Assembly: GCA_015068035.1 (NCBI GenBank)
Contig: SVLI01000006.1
Location: 84,982-148,981 of the forward strand
Direction of reading: 5' to 3'
DNA from: Oscillospiraceae bacterium
Lineage (GTDB): Bacteria; Bacillota; Clostridia; Oscillospirales; Oscillospiraceae
DNA: 64,000 nucleotides
Shown: in pieces, positions 1 through 7,864 of the stretch
How the letters are laid out: each line of letters begins with the position of its first letter
How positions within the stretch are numbered: the stretch's first letter is position 1
Notes under the pieces: generated by a model
Seen by the model: the letters and a program-made list of their open reading frames with translations, nothing else
The model's database searches: none
Told to the model about the DNA's origin: nothing
Program-made: the position numbers and the translations under genes

Positions 1-2211
1 TGGAACTGCCGCTGGATTCCGGGCGTTGTCAACGGAGACGATGAGACCTTCAAGAAGGCCTGGCAGAGCGAAAACTCCATCTATATGAGCTTTGAGCAGC
101 GTGAAGTGTTCCGCGAGGCCTATGAATTTTGGAAGGACCGCACGGTGTCCAAGATGGTTGAGGGCGCGCTGACGGACGATTTCTGGGATGCCGTCGGCAA
201 CGGCTGCCTGCTCAACATTCCGAAGGGCGAGGGCCCGCGCGGCGTGTCCGGCATCGCACAGGGACATTATATCGGCAACTTCAACAAGGCGATCAATGTC
301 GGCTTCGGCGAAGTCCGCCGTCAGGCGCTGGAAAAGATCGAGGAGCTGCGCGGCAAGGTCTTCGGCAAGAAGGCGAAGAACAACATTTTCTACCATGCCG
401 TTGTGCGCGTGTGCGACGGCGCGATCCTGCTCTCGAAGCGTTACGCCGAGGCCTGCCGCAAGAAGGCGGAAACCGCAGAAGGCGCGCGCAAGGCCGAGCT
501 GCTCTCTATGGCGGACTCGCTCGACTGGATCATGGAAAACCCCGCCCGCACGTTCTGGGAGGGTCTGCAGGCTGCAATTTTCTATCAGCTCATGCTCTCC
601 ACGGACGCGCAGCAGCACGGACAGTCCATCGGCCGCATCGACCAGTACACCGGTTATCTGCTGGAAAAGCAGCTGAAAGAAAACACGATCAGCGACGAGC
701 AGGCTCAGGAATATGCCGATGCCTTCATCCTCAAGCTCAGTGACATCATCGTGCTCCCGTCTGCGGACACGAATCGTGTCCTCTCCCTGATGGAGAAGGG
801 CATGAATATCTATTCCTCCATCTACAACGGCCTTACGCCGACCGCCGGCATCGCGCTCACGCTCGGCGGCATGAAGCCGGACGGCACGGACGCCACCACG
901 CCCGCCACCTATAAATTCCTGCAGACTTACGGCCGCATCATGTTCCCGGATCCGACGGTTGCCCTGCGCGTACATAAGAACACGCCGGACGATGTGTGGC
1001 GCCTGGGCATCGAGTCCAGCAAGCGCTGCGGCGGCATTCCGCAGATCCAGAACGACGAGCTGATCATCCCGATGCTGATGGATCTCGGCCTTTCGCTGGA
1101 GGATGCGCGCGATTACAGCATTGTCGGCTGCGTGGAGCCTGCGGGCACCGGAAACGAGTGGCCTGCCTGCGGCTGCACCGGCAGCGAGTCCATCTGGAAC
1201 ATGGTCAACGTCGTGCTCATCACCATCAACGGCGGCGTCAACCCCAGAACCGGCAAAATGGCGAAGCCCTGCAAGAAGCTCTATGAGTACGAGAGCTTTG
1301 AGGAGTTCCAGGAGGCCTTCAAAGAGGAGATGCAGTATCTGCTCGACTGGAACATGTCCTACGCCAACACCTTTGAGATGGTCTATTCCCACTACTTCCC
1401 CTGCATTGCCGCTTCCACGCTGATGGAGGGCTGCATGGAGAAGGGGCTTGACGTCACGGAGGGCGGCGCGAAGTATAACCGCATTGGCCTGACGGCGATC
1501 GGCACCGCCAACGTGGGCGACAGCCTCATGGCGATCAAGAAGCTCTGCTTTGACGACAAAACGGTCTCCACGCGCGAGCTCTATGACGCGCTGCAGAACA
1601 ACTGGGAGGGCTATGAGCAGCTCCGCCAGACCATCATCAACGAAGTGCCGCACTACGGCAACGACAACGATGAGGTGGACGGCCTCGCCGCCTGGGCGCT
1701 GAAGCTGTTTGCCGACATCATGACAAACGGCGAAGGCCCGCGCGGCAACTACTCCGGCGGAACCTTCACGATGACAGCGCATATCTACTCCGGCAGCGTG
1801 ACGCTTGCCACGCCGGACGGCCGCAAGAACGGCGATCCGCTTGCCGACGCGATCAGCTCCCGTCAGGGCTTTGATAAGAACGGCCCCACCGCCTATCTGC
1901 GCAGCGCGGCTAAACTCCCGCACCGCGCGCTCACCAACGGCGACCAGCTCAACATCCGCTTCTCGCCCAGCAGCGTGGAGGGGGATGCCGGCGCCGAAAA
2001 GCTCAAGCAGCTCATCCGCGCCTATTTTGCGCTCGGCGGCATGCAGGTGCAGTTCAACGTCGTCTCCTCGGATGCGCTGCATGAGGCGCAGGATAAGCCG
2101 GACGAATATCAGAACCTCATCGTCCGCATCGCGGGCTTCTCGACTTACTTTGTCTCGCTGGACAAGAAGACGCAGGATGACTTCATCATGCGCACGGAGC
2201 AGGCGATCTGA
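1..2211 (+). CDS. Glycyl radical enzyme, lyase/dehydratase type (5' end outside window)
   Basis: The reading frame is open from base 1, so the N-terminus lies upstream; about 736 residues are visible. The motif GCVEP (Cys codon at 1129-1131) is the thiyl-radical cysteine plus general-base Glu of the eliminase branch of the pyruvate formate-lyase family (diol dehydratases, choline lyase, hydroxyproline dehydratase, isethionate lyase). The C-terminal RIAGFS (Gly codon 2134-2136), followed by a conserved FIMRTEQ tail, is the glycyl radical loop. PFL itself has two adjacent cysteines, which are absent. The protein acts in the anaerobic cytoplasm and needs a radical-SAM activase; none is visible downstream, so it should lie upstream. 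The substrate cannot be read from the sequence. A strong hairpin ends the unit. Confidence 0.9.
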   Translation, partial: WNCRWIPGVVNGDDETFKKAWQSENSIYMSFEQREVFREAYEFWKDRTVSKMVEGALTDDFWDAVGNGCLLNIPKGEGPRGVSGIAQGHYIGNFNKAINVGFGEVRRQALEKIEELRGKVFGKKAKNNIFYHAVVRVCDGAILLSKRYAEACRKKAETAEGARKAELLSMADSLDWIMENPARTFWEGLQAAIFYQLMLSTDAQQHGQSIGRIDQYTGYLLEKQLKENTISDEQAQEYADAFILKLSDIIVLPSADTNRVLSLMEKGMNIYSSIYNGLTPTAGIALTLGGMKPDGTDATTPATYKFLQTYGRIMFPDPTVALRVHKNTPDDVWRLGIESSKRCGGIPQIQNDELIIPMLMDLGLSLEDARDYSIVGCVEPAGTGNEWPACGCTGSESIWNMVNVVLITINGGVNPRTGKMAKPCKKLYEYESFEEFQEAFKEEMQYLLDWNMSYANTFEMVYSHYFPCIAASTLMEGCMEKGLDVTEGGAKYNRIGLTAIGTANVGDSLMAIKKLCFDDKTVSTRELYDALQNNWEGYEQLRQTIINEVPHYGNDNDEVDGLAAWALKLFADIMTNGEGPRGNYSGGTFTMTAHIYSGSVTLATPDGRKNGDPLADAISSRQGFDKNGPTAYLRSAAKLPHRALTNGDQLNIRFSPSSVEGDAGAEKLKQLIRAYFALGGMQVQFNVVSSDALHEAQDKPDEYQNLIVRIAGFSTYFVSLDKKTQDDFIMRTEQAI

Positions 2212-2290
2212 CGCAGTTATTTCACGCGGAATGCAGCGCGGCTTTGCCTGCGCCGCGGCAGAAAAGGTTTTCCTTTGGGGAAACCTGATT

Positions 2291-2334
2291 AAAACAGGAA
2301 TGGCGCAGCTTTCAGCGGCGCCATTCCTGTTTTG
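2291..2334. terminator. Intrinsic terminator after the glycyl radical enzyme
   Basis: A 16-bp near-perfect inverted repeat (arms 2291-2306 and 2318-2333) is flanked by an A-run on the left and a T-run on the right, so it can work in both directions. It lies 80 bases past the stop. I see nothing else in the 2212-2544 gap except AT-rich sequence near 2430-2470 that probably holds the next promoter. Confidence 0.8.
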
Positions 2335-2544
2335 TGCCGGAGCATCTGACAGTAAGGTGCAGCCGGACGAAAATTCCCCCAATGCGCTGTTTTTTGTGCA
2401 GCAGCGGGGAAAACAGGCGCTTTGTATACAAAAAGCTTGCAAATCCGTGCTATAAATATATACAGGAGTATAATGCATGTCGGGTTAACGCTTTCCAAAC
2501 AGATGCGGAAGCGTCAGCCCGATGCGGAGGAAAGGGTGCAGCCG

Positions 2545-3222
2545 ATGAAAAAGAAGAGCGTGTGGAAAAAGATTTTGATCGTCCTTTTGTGCCTTGCCGT
2601 GCTGGGCGCGGCGACGGTTTTTGGCATCAATGCCTATGTCCGGGACTATGCAGCGGACCGGGTGATCACGCCGGAGGAAGCATCGGCGCTGGAGGATGTG
2701 GACTGCATTATGGTGCTTGGCTGTCAGGTGAAGCCGGACGGCACGCCCAGCGATATGCTCCGTGACCGTCTTCAGCGCGGCGTTTCGCTCTATTTTGATT
2801 CCGCGGCGCCGAAGCTGCTGGTGAGCGGTGACCACGGGCAGGAGGTCTACAACGAGGTTGCCGCGATGAAGACCTATGCGCTGGAGGCGGGCGTTCCCGC
2901 AGAGGACGTGTTCATGGATCACGCGGGATTTTGTACCTATGACAGCGTCTATCGCGCGAAGGAGATCTTTCAGGCGGATAAAATCCTCATCGTCACGCAG
3001 GAGTACCATCTCTATCGCGCGCTGTATATCGCGGAGAAGCTCGGGGTGGAGGCCTACGGCGTTGCCTCGGACTATCACAGCTATGCCGGACAGACGCTGC
3101 GGGACGTTCGGGAAATCGTTGCCCGGTGCAAAGATTTTGCCGCCGTGATTCTGAAGATTGAGCCGAAGTTTCTGGGCGAAGCCATCCCCGTGAGCGGTGA
3201 CGGCAACGTGACCAACGACTAA
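2545..3222 (+). CDS. YdcF/SanA-family (DUF218) membrane-anchored protein
   Basis: A 225-residue protein. I start it at the ATG at 2545, which begins MKKKSVWKK followed by one hydrophobic helix (residues about 9-30): an N-terminal membrane anchor with the rest probably outside. A GGAGG lies about 14 bases upstream; longer frames upstream lack a better site. The body shows the DUF218 pattern: DCIMVLGCQV, then RLQRGVSLYF, LLVSGDHG, a conserved acidic stretch, and ILIVTQEYHLYRAL. Relatives (SanA, YdcF, ElyC) affect envelope integrity; their reaction is unsettled. It is flanked by terminator-like hairpins, so it is likely a single-gene unit. Confidence 0.85.
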   Translation: MKKKSVWKKILIVLLCLAVLGAATVFGINAYVRDYAADRVITPEEASALEDVDCIMVLGCQVKPDGTPSDMLRDRLQRGVSLYFDSAAPKLLVSGDHGQEVYNEVAAMKTYALEAGVPAEDVFMDHAGFCTYDSVYRAKEIFQADKILIVTQEYHLYRALYIAEKLGVEAYGVASDYHSYAGQTLRDVREIVARCKDFAAVILKIEPKFLGEAIPVSGDGNVTND

Positions 3223-3244
3223 AGAATTTGCATAGAAATTTTCT

Positions 3245-3275
3245 CTGGCCTGCGGATTCGGTTTCCGCAGGCCAG
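3245..3275 (+). terminator. Hairpin terminator after the DUF218 gene
   Basis: A perfect 12-bp inverted repeat with a 7-base loop sits 22 bases past the stop at 3222. The following T-tract is weak, so termination may be partial. Confidence 0.5.
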
Positions 3276-3295
3276 GCTGTATTTGCCGCGCTCTA

Positions 3296-3324
3296 TTGAC
3301 ACGCAGAGCGCGGCATTGTAAAAT
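3296..3324 (+). promoter_or_regulatory. Sigma-A type promoter for the FAD reductase
   Basis: TTGACA at 3296, a 17-base spacer, then TAAAAT at 3319. This gives a leader of about 70 nt before the start codon at 3400. Confidence 0.7.
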
Positions 3325-3399
3325 CAAGGAAGAATATATATTGTGTTGTGCAGCGCGGAGATAAGCGGCAGCGCGACCGGGACAGAAAGGAAGAATGCT

Positions 3400-4929
3400 A
3401 TGAACATCAACCCCAAGTGGGGCGCATGGGCAACACCCCCGAAGCCCTTTGCCAAGGAAGATTTTGCGGAAACCTATCAGACTGAGGTGCTGGTCATCGG
3501 CGCCGGCATCAGCGGTCTGTCCTGCGCGTGCAGCGCCGCCGAGTCCGGCTGCAAAGTCACGGTGATTGAGAAGCTCGGCTCCTACCATGGCTATGCCGCG
3601 AGCGTGGGCGTGGTGAACTCCAGCTATATGGCTTCTCAGGGCTATGAGAACGACCCGGACGAGCTGGTCCGCGAGTGGCTCAAGCGCTCGGCAAACCGCT
3701 GCGACGAGCGGTTGGTGCATCTCTTTGCCTACAACTGCGGCGAGGCGATGGACTGGGCCATGGAGATGGCCGGCAAGCCGGAATACGGCGGCTATGACGT
3801 CAGCATTCTGCAGGCGGCCTACAGGGGCGAGTCCTATAAGGAGATCCCCTGCGCCCATGTTTTCACCAAAAAGTATAAGGAGGGCGATGCGCGCCGTCTC
3901 TTCGGCGTAACCGTGCTCATGGAGCCCATGTATCAGGAATGCCTCAAGCGCGATACGCAGTTCCTCTTCAACACCACCATGCTTCAGCTCATCAAGGAGG
4001 ATGGCCGCGTTGTGGGCGCCGCTGCGCAGACGGCGGACGGAAAGCTCATCGCGGTTTACGCCTCCAAGGGCGTTCTGGTCTCCACCGGCGGAATCGAGTG
4101 GAACGACGAGATGTGCGAGGATCTCTGCCCCGTGGCCAACAAGACGGCCGCGAAGGTGAACGCGCCCAAGGGCATGTCCGTTGGTGAGGGACACCGCGCT
4201 GCGCTCTGGGCCGGCGCTGCCTTTGAGGATGCGCCGTTCCCCATCATGTCGCACCCGCAGGCCTATGATCACCCGACCTATTGCTTCCTCTTTGTCACGC
4301 CCAAGGGCAAGCGCTACATGAACGAGGATAACTATCTGCAGGCGCGCAGCCTGGGCATCATCCGCACGGGCTACCAGTATTGCTGGAGCATCTTCGATTC
4401 CGACCTGACCGAGAAGGTCAAAGCCACCCTGCCTTACGGCGGCGGCCTCTATTGGAACGAGGGTTCCAATCCGGAGCTGTCCCGCAATCAGCTTGAGGCG
4501 GGCCTGCGCACCGGAAACACCGTGCAGGCGGACACCCCGCGTGAGCTGGCCGAGAAAATGGGCATTGATCCGGACGCCTTTGAGGAGACCTTCAACAACT
4601 ACAATGCCTTCTGCGAGAAGGGGCACGACGATGAGTTCGGCAAGCGGAAGGAAATGCTCATTCCGCTGGATAAGCCGCCCTATTACGGCCGCAAGATCGG
4701 CGCTGCCACGCTTTGCGTGGTGGGCGGCGTGAAGGTGGACGAACAGTTCCGCGCGCTGGACGAGCATAATGAGCCTGTGCCCGGTCTCTACGTGCTGGGC
4801 AACACCATGGCCGGCCGTTACGGCGTGGACTATCCTTTCATCATGCCCGGCAACAGCACCGGTTCCGGCATGACCTACGGCTATCTGCTGGGCCGCGCCT
4901 TCGGCAACCCGGAGTTTAAGCCTCGCTAA
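3400..4929 (+). CDS. FAD-dependent oxidoreductase, fumarate reductase/ene-reductase-like flavoprotein
   Basis: A 509-residue cytoplasmic flavoprotein. The start at 3400 is chosen for the GAAAGGAAG site 8-15 bases upstream. It opens with VLVIGAGISGLS (residues about 31-42), the dinucleotide-binding fold for FAD, and ends with GRYGVDYPFIMPGNSTGSG, the C-terminal FAD-binding segment of the fumarate reductase/succinate dehydrogenase flavoprotein family (FAD_binding_2). There is no signal peptide and no fused FMN or heme domain, so it must receive electrons from a separate partner. Such stand-alone reductases are common in gut Oscillospiraceae and reduce diverse unsaturated acids; the substrate here is unknown. 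It has its own promoter and two terminators. Confidence 0.85.
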   Translation: MNINPKWGAWATPPKPFAKEDFAETYQTEVLVIGAGISGLSCACSAAESGCKVTVIEKLGSYHGYAASVGVVNSSYMASQGYENDPDELVREWLKRSANRCDERLVHLFAYNCGEAMDWAMEMAGKPEYGGYDVSILQAAYRGESYKEIPCAHVFTKKYKEGDARRLFGVTVLMEPMYQECLKRDTQFLFNTTMLQLIKEDGRVVGAAAQTADGKLIAVYASKGVLVSTGGIEWNDEMCEDLCPVANKTAAKVNAPKGMSVGEGHRAALWAGAAFEDAPFPIMSHPQAYDHPTYCFLFVTPKGKRYMNEDNYLQARSLGIIRTGYQYCWSIFDSDLTEKVKATLPYGGGLYWNEGSNPELSRNQLEAGLRTGNTVQADTPRELAEKMGIDPDAFEETFNNYNAFCEKGHDDEFGKRKEMLIPLDKPPYYGRKIGAATLCVVGGVKVDEQFRALDEHNEPVPGLYVLGNTMAGRYGVDYPFIMPGNSTGSGMTYGYLLGRAFGNPEFKPR

Positions 4930-4951
4930 AGTCCGCGCGAAGCGGCATATA

Positions 4952-4999
4952 AGAACAGACAGCGGGCGGTTCATTATGAACCGCCCGCTGTCTGTTCTT
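4952..4999. terminator. Strong bidirectional terminator
   Basis: A perfect inverted repeat of more than 20 bp per arm, centred near 4975, directly after the FAD reductase and facing the convergent gene that ends at 5080. Confidence 0.85.
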
Positions 5000-5005
5000 T
5001 CGCAA

Positions 5006-5048
5006 CAAAAAGCCCTCTTTCCCCGAGCGGGGAGAGAGGGCTTTTTGT
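5006..5048. terminator. Second bidirectional terminator
   Basis: An inverted repeat CAAAAAGCCCTCT...AGAGGGCTTTTTG with A and T runs on the outside. It serves the minus-strand gene ending at 5080 and backs up the neighbouring hairpin. Confidence 0.85.
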
Positions 5049-5079
5049 TATTTCCTCTTGTATATCCGATGCTTTTCGC

Positions 5080-5670
5080 TCAGAAGGTGAGCTTGATGTG
5101 GGCGTTGCTGGGATCAAAGGGCTTGCAGAGGAACTCGTGCACGACGGTTTCCAGAATGTTTGCGGAATAGGCGGGGGTGATGACCATCGCGGTGTCCACG
5201 CCGCGGTGCGTGCCGCCGCAGGCGACGACGGGCTTGCCGTAGGGGATCGCGTCCGCCTCCAGCGCCATGATGGAAACCTCAAAGCTGACCTTGGTGCCCT
5301 GACCCATCGTGCGCAGCGTTTCGGCCATGATCTCCAGCGGAGAGATGCCCTTGAATTTCGCGCTGATGCCGCGCTCGCCGACGCTCAGTGCGTGGCCGGC
5401 GGTGACGACGGTCGCGCCGCGCGCTTCAATCTGCTTTTTGGTCTCGGCATCCATGAGGTTGACGCCGTTTTTATACTTGTTGGATACGCCGCGGACAATC
5501 ACGACCGGACCCGTGAAGCCGAGCTCCTCGGCCAGATCCAGAAGCGTGAGCGCAGTTGTGCCCATGGTGGAGGAGATGACGATGGGGCAGTCGAGCTCCT
5601 TCGCGCGCGCGAGTGCGATGCGCAGGGTTTCCTCAGCGTTTTGCTGACCTGCTTTTTCAAATGTTACCAT
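5080..5670 (-). CDS. Stand-alone pyruvate kinase alpha/beta (C-terminal) domain protein
   Basis: A 196-residue protein. The start at 5670 follows AAGGAGG at 5680-5686; longer frames upstream have no ribosome site. The sequence (ALARAKELDCPIVISSTMGTTAL, then VVIVRG, and a C-terminal VDTAMVITPAYSANILETVV) matches the C-terminal allosteric domain of pyruvate kinase occurring alone, without the catalytic barrel. In clostridia and archaea such proteins are widespread but uncharacterised; a ligand-binding or regulatory role is inference. It is cytoplasmic and monocistronic: a minus-strand terminator lies upstream and two hairpins downstream. Confidence 0.8.
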   Translation of the reverse strand: MVTFEKAGQQNAEETLRIALARAKELDCPIVISSTMGTTALTLLDLAEELGFTGPVVIVRGVSNKYKNGVNLMDAETKKQIEARGATVVTAGHALSVGERGISAKFKGISPLEIMAETLRTMGQGTKVSFEVSIMALEADAIPYGKPVVACGGTHRGVDTAMVITPAYSANILETVVHEFLCKPFDPSNAHIKLTF

Positions 5671-5724
5671 GTGTGGGGGCCTCCTTACGATTTTTTTATG
5701 TGATGGATCTATCATATAGCAAAA

Positions 5725-5756
5725 CCTCCGCTCCGTCAAGCGGACAGAGCGGAGGC
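5725..5756 (-). terminator. Intrinsic terminator (minus strand)
   Basis: An 11-bp stem (CCTCCGCTCYG type arms) followed on the minus strand by a T-run, between the 5'-nucleotidase gene (ends 5855) and the pyruvate-kinase-domain gene. It separates the two units. Confidence 0.65.
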
Positions 5757-5854
5757 GGCTGGCGACCCGGCGCGAAGCGCGTATAGATAGTTCGAAACAG
5801 GAGAGGTGAGCAGGCGTCAAAAGCGATATTCACACTCACCTGAACACGCTGCGC

Positions 5855-7489
5855 TTAGCTTTCGGGCTTTCCGTCCGTAAAGGTAATCCTGCGGTCAACT
5901 TCGGCATAGCTTTCATCAATAATGCCGCCGAGATGGTCGGTGATGTAACGCTCGAGCAGCTCCACATCCAGCGTGCCTTCGGCATCCAGAATCGTTGCGT
6001 CTTTGAGCATTGTCATGCCGCCGCCGAAGTCGAGCAGGAAATAGTTGAAGCCCGCGAGAACATACTTGCCGTCCGGCTCAAGGGGAATGTATGTGCCGGT
6101 TTCTTTGTCAAAGACCTTTACGTTGTAAACCCGATACTCGCCGTTCACACCGGTGAAAAATCCATTTTCATCAACCTGTACGGAACTGTCAATCGAGGCG
6201 TCGACCGACAGGGTTAAACCGGACATGTGGGGGAATGAGCCGTCTTCCTCCGGATAATTCATCATGGCCATTTCCAGCATATCAAGCAGGATCCGGCCGG
6301 ATACCTCAGCCGTTACCACTTGGTTGTTAAAAGGAAACACAGAGAAAATATCATTGAAAGTTACGTCGCCTGTGGCCATGGGCGCGCGCAGGCCACCGCC
6401 GTTGACAAAGGCGATTTCCGCCCCTGTCGTCACGCGAAGCGCATCGGAACAGAGGTTGCCGAGGTTCGTTTCCGCAATTCTGACGAGGCGGTTTTCGTTC
6501 TCGTCGTGCGTGATCAGATCCACCTTACTTTCGCCGATTTTCCGGTTGCCAAGCTCGGCGTAGCTCTCGTTGATCTCGGCAAGATAGGCGTCCATCCCGG
6601 GGTCGGTTGCCTCGATGGACGCGGTCTCGATCAGCTCGGTGTTTAAGCCTTCATCTGTGATTGTGAGTTTGCCGATGTATTCAAACTTTGTGCCCGTGGA
6701 GGAAAGCAGAACGTCGTCGCCTTTGCGATTCTTCACGGACATTTCCTCGATGACCAGATGCGCATGGGCGTCCAGCACCGCGTCAAGGCCGTCGGTGTTT
6801 TCGATGATGTCGGTAATGTCGAGCAAATCCTCTGCATCGCTGTAGCCAATATGAGACAGCGCAATCACATAATCCGCGCCCGCCTTCTCGGCCGCATCAA
6901 TGTTTGCCTGCACGATGTCATACAGCTTGTTTTCATTGAAAGTGAAGATGATCTCGCCCTCGTCATTCTTAAACTGCGACGGATAAGCCGATGTAATGGT
7001 TTCGGGCGTGGTGATGCCGATGTAGGCAATGTCCACGTTTCCGTAGGAGGCGATGGTATACGGCTCGAAATAAGAATCATCCTCGCCGATCTTCGCAAAA
7101 TTGCAGGAGAGGAATTCCGTGTTTGACAAGCCGTTGAGCTCGGTGAGTCTGGTGAGCTGATAGTCAAACTCATGATTGCCCAGCGCAATGGCATCGTAGC
7201 CCACCTTGTTCATGATGTTTACGATGTATTCGCCCTTGGAAACGGCGCCAAGCGTTCCGCCCTGGACAAAATCGCCGACGGAAACAACACCCACGTGGGC
7301 ATCACCCTCGGAAAGCGCGTTTTTCATTGCGAGAAGCTTTGAATAGCCGTCCACCGCGCAATGCACATCGTTTTCATACAGGATGACAACGGGGTCATTT
7401 GGGCGGCTGTGAATCCATACAGCGACGGCCAGCACCGCGCAAAGCACAATGCATACACACAGAATAATTGCAATATTTCTCTTCCTCAA
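5855..7489 (-). CDS. Secreted 5'-nucleotidase / UshA-like metallophosphoesterase
   Basis: A 544-residue protein. I choose the TTG at 7489 as start because GAAGGGGG lies 8 bases upstream (7498-7505) and it puts LRKRN directly before a hydrophobic export/anchor segment (residues about 6-27). The N-terminal calcineurin-like domain has all metal motifs: ENDVH, GDFVQGG, GNHEFD, then SHIGYSD and DAHAHL. The C-terminal half is the 5'-nucleotidase substrate domain with NGGGLRAPMATGDVTFNDIFSVFPF. The family removes phosphate from nucleotides or UDP-sugars outside the cell for salvage. It has its own promoter at 7546-7574. Confidence 0.88.
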   Translation of the reverse strand: MRKRNIAIILCVCIVLCAVLAVAVWIHSRPNDPVVILYENDVHCAVDGYSKLLAMKNALSEGDAHVGVVSVGDFVQGGTLGAVSKGEYIVNIMNKVGYDAIALGNHEFDYQLTRLTELNGLSNTEFLSCNFAKIGEDDSYFEPYTIASYGNVDIAYIGITTPETITSAYPSQFKNDEGEIIFTFNENKLYDIVQANIDAAEKAGADYVIALSHIGYSDAEDLLDITDIIENTDGLDAVLDAHAHLVIEEMSVKNRKGDDVLLSSTGTKFEYIGKLTITDEGLNTELIETASIEATDPGMDAYLAEINESYAELGNRKIGESKVDLITHDENENRLVRIAETNLGNLCSDALRVTTGAEIAFVNGGGLRAPMATGDVTFNDIFSVFPFNNQVVTAEVSGRILLDMLEMAMMNYPEEDGSFPHMSGLTLSVDASIDSSVQVDENGFFTGVNGEYRVYNVKVFDKETGTYIPLEPDGKYVLAGFNYFLLDFGGGMTMLKDATILDAEGTLDVELLERYITDHLGGIIDESYAEVDRRITFTDGKPES

Positions 7490-7545
7490 AACGTTTTCCC
7501 CCTTCACACGAGTTGAGATTCCTTCAGTTGGCAAAACCATACTAA

Positions 7546-7574
7546 AGTTTACCTTTGCTATGCCGTTTTGTCAA
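7546..7574 (-). promoter_or_regulatory. Promoter for the 5'-nucleotidase gene
   Basis: On the minus strand: TTGACA (7569-7574), 17-base spacer, TAAACT (7546-7551). The start codon is about 50 bases downstream. Confidence 0.6.
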
Positions 7575-7818
7575 AACATTTCAAAACGGCTGCCGCATGA
7601 TCATGAACGGGAACGGCATTTCAATCCGTGCCCGAAAGCCAAGCTCCAAAAGGGTAAAATAATGCGGCTGTCCAACATTTCAGCCCATGCACCGCGCTGA
7701 TGATCGGTGCAGACCCCGCGACGGTGAATATTTCGGTCGCTTAACTGACGTAAGAAGCTAAACCGCGCCTCTGCGTTTTTTCATTAACCTTACACTGACA
7801 ACCTTTCTTGAAATATCA
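7575..7818. other. Intergenic spacer, nothing recognised
   Basis: Between the 5'-nucleotidase promoter and the terminator of the giant surface protein. I see only short imperfect hairpins (for example around 7690-7710) and no convincing small gene or RNA. Confidence 0.5.
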
Positions 7819-7819
7819 T

Positions 7820-7853
7820 GGCGGTGACGGATTGCTTCCGTCACCGCCCTTTT
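7820..7853. terminator. Terminator of the giant surface protein gene
   Basis: A perfect 12-bp inverted repeat (7820-7831 and 7837-7848) placed 12 bases after the minus-strand stop at 7865. The T-run is better on the plus side, so it may block read-through from both directions. Confidence 0.7.
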
Positions 7854-7864
7854 CGCGATTGTGG

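Noticed and set aside
2485..4974. 829-codon minus-strand frame opposite the DUF218 and FAD reductase genes
   Set aside because: Antisense shadow of two recognisable genes; no family features or ribosome site.
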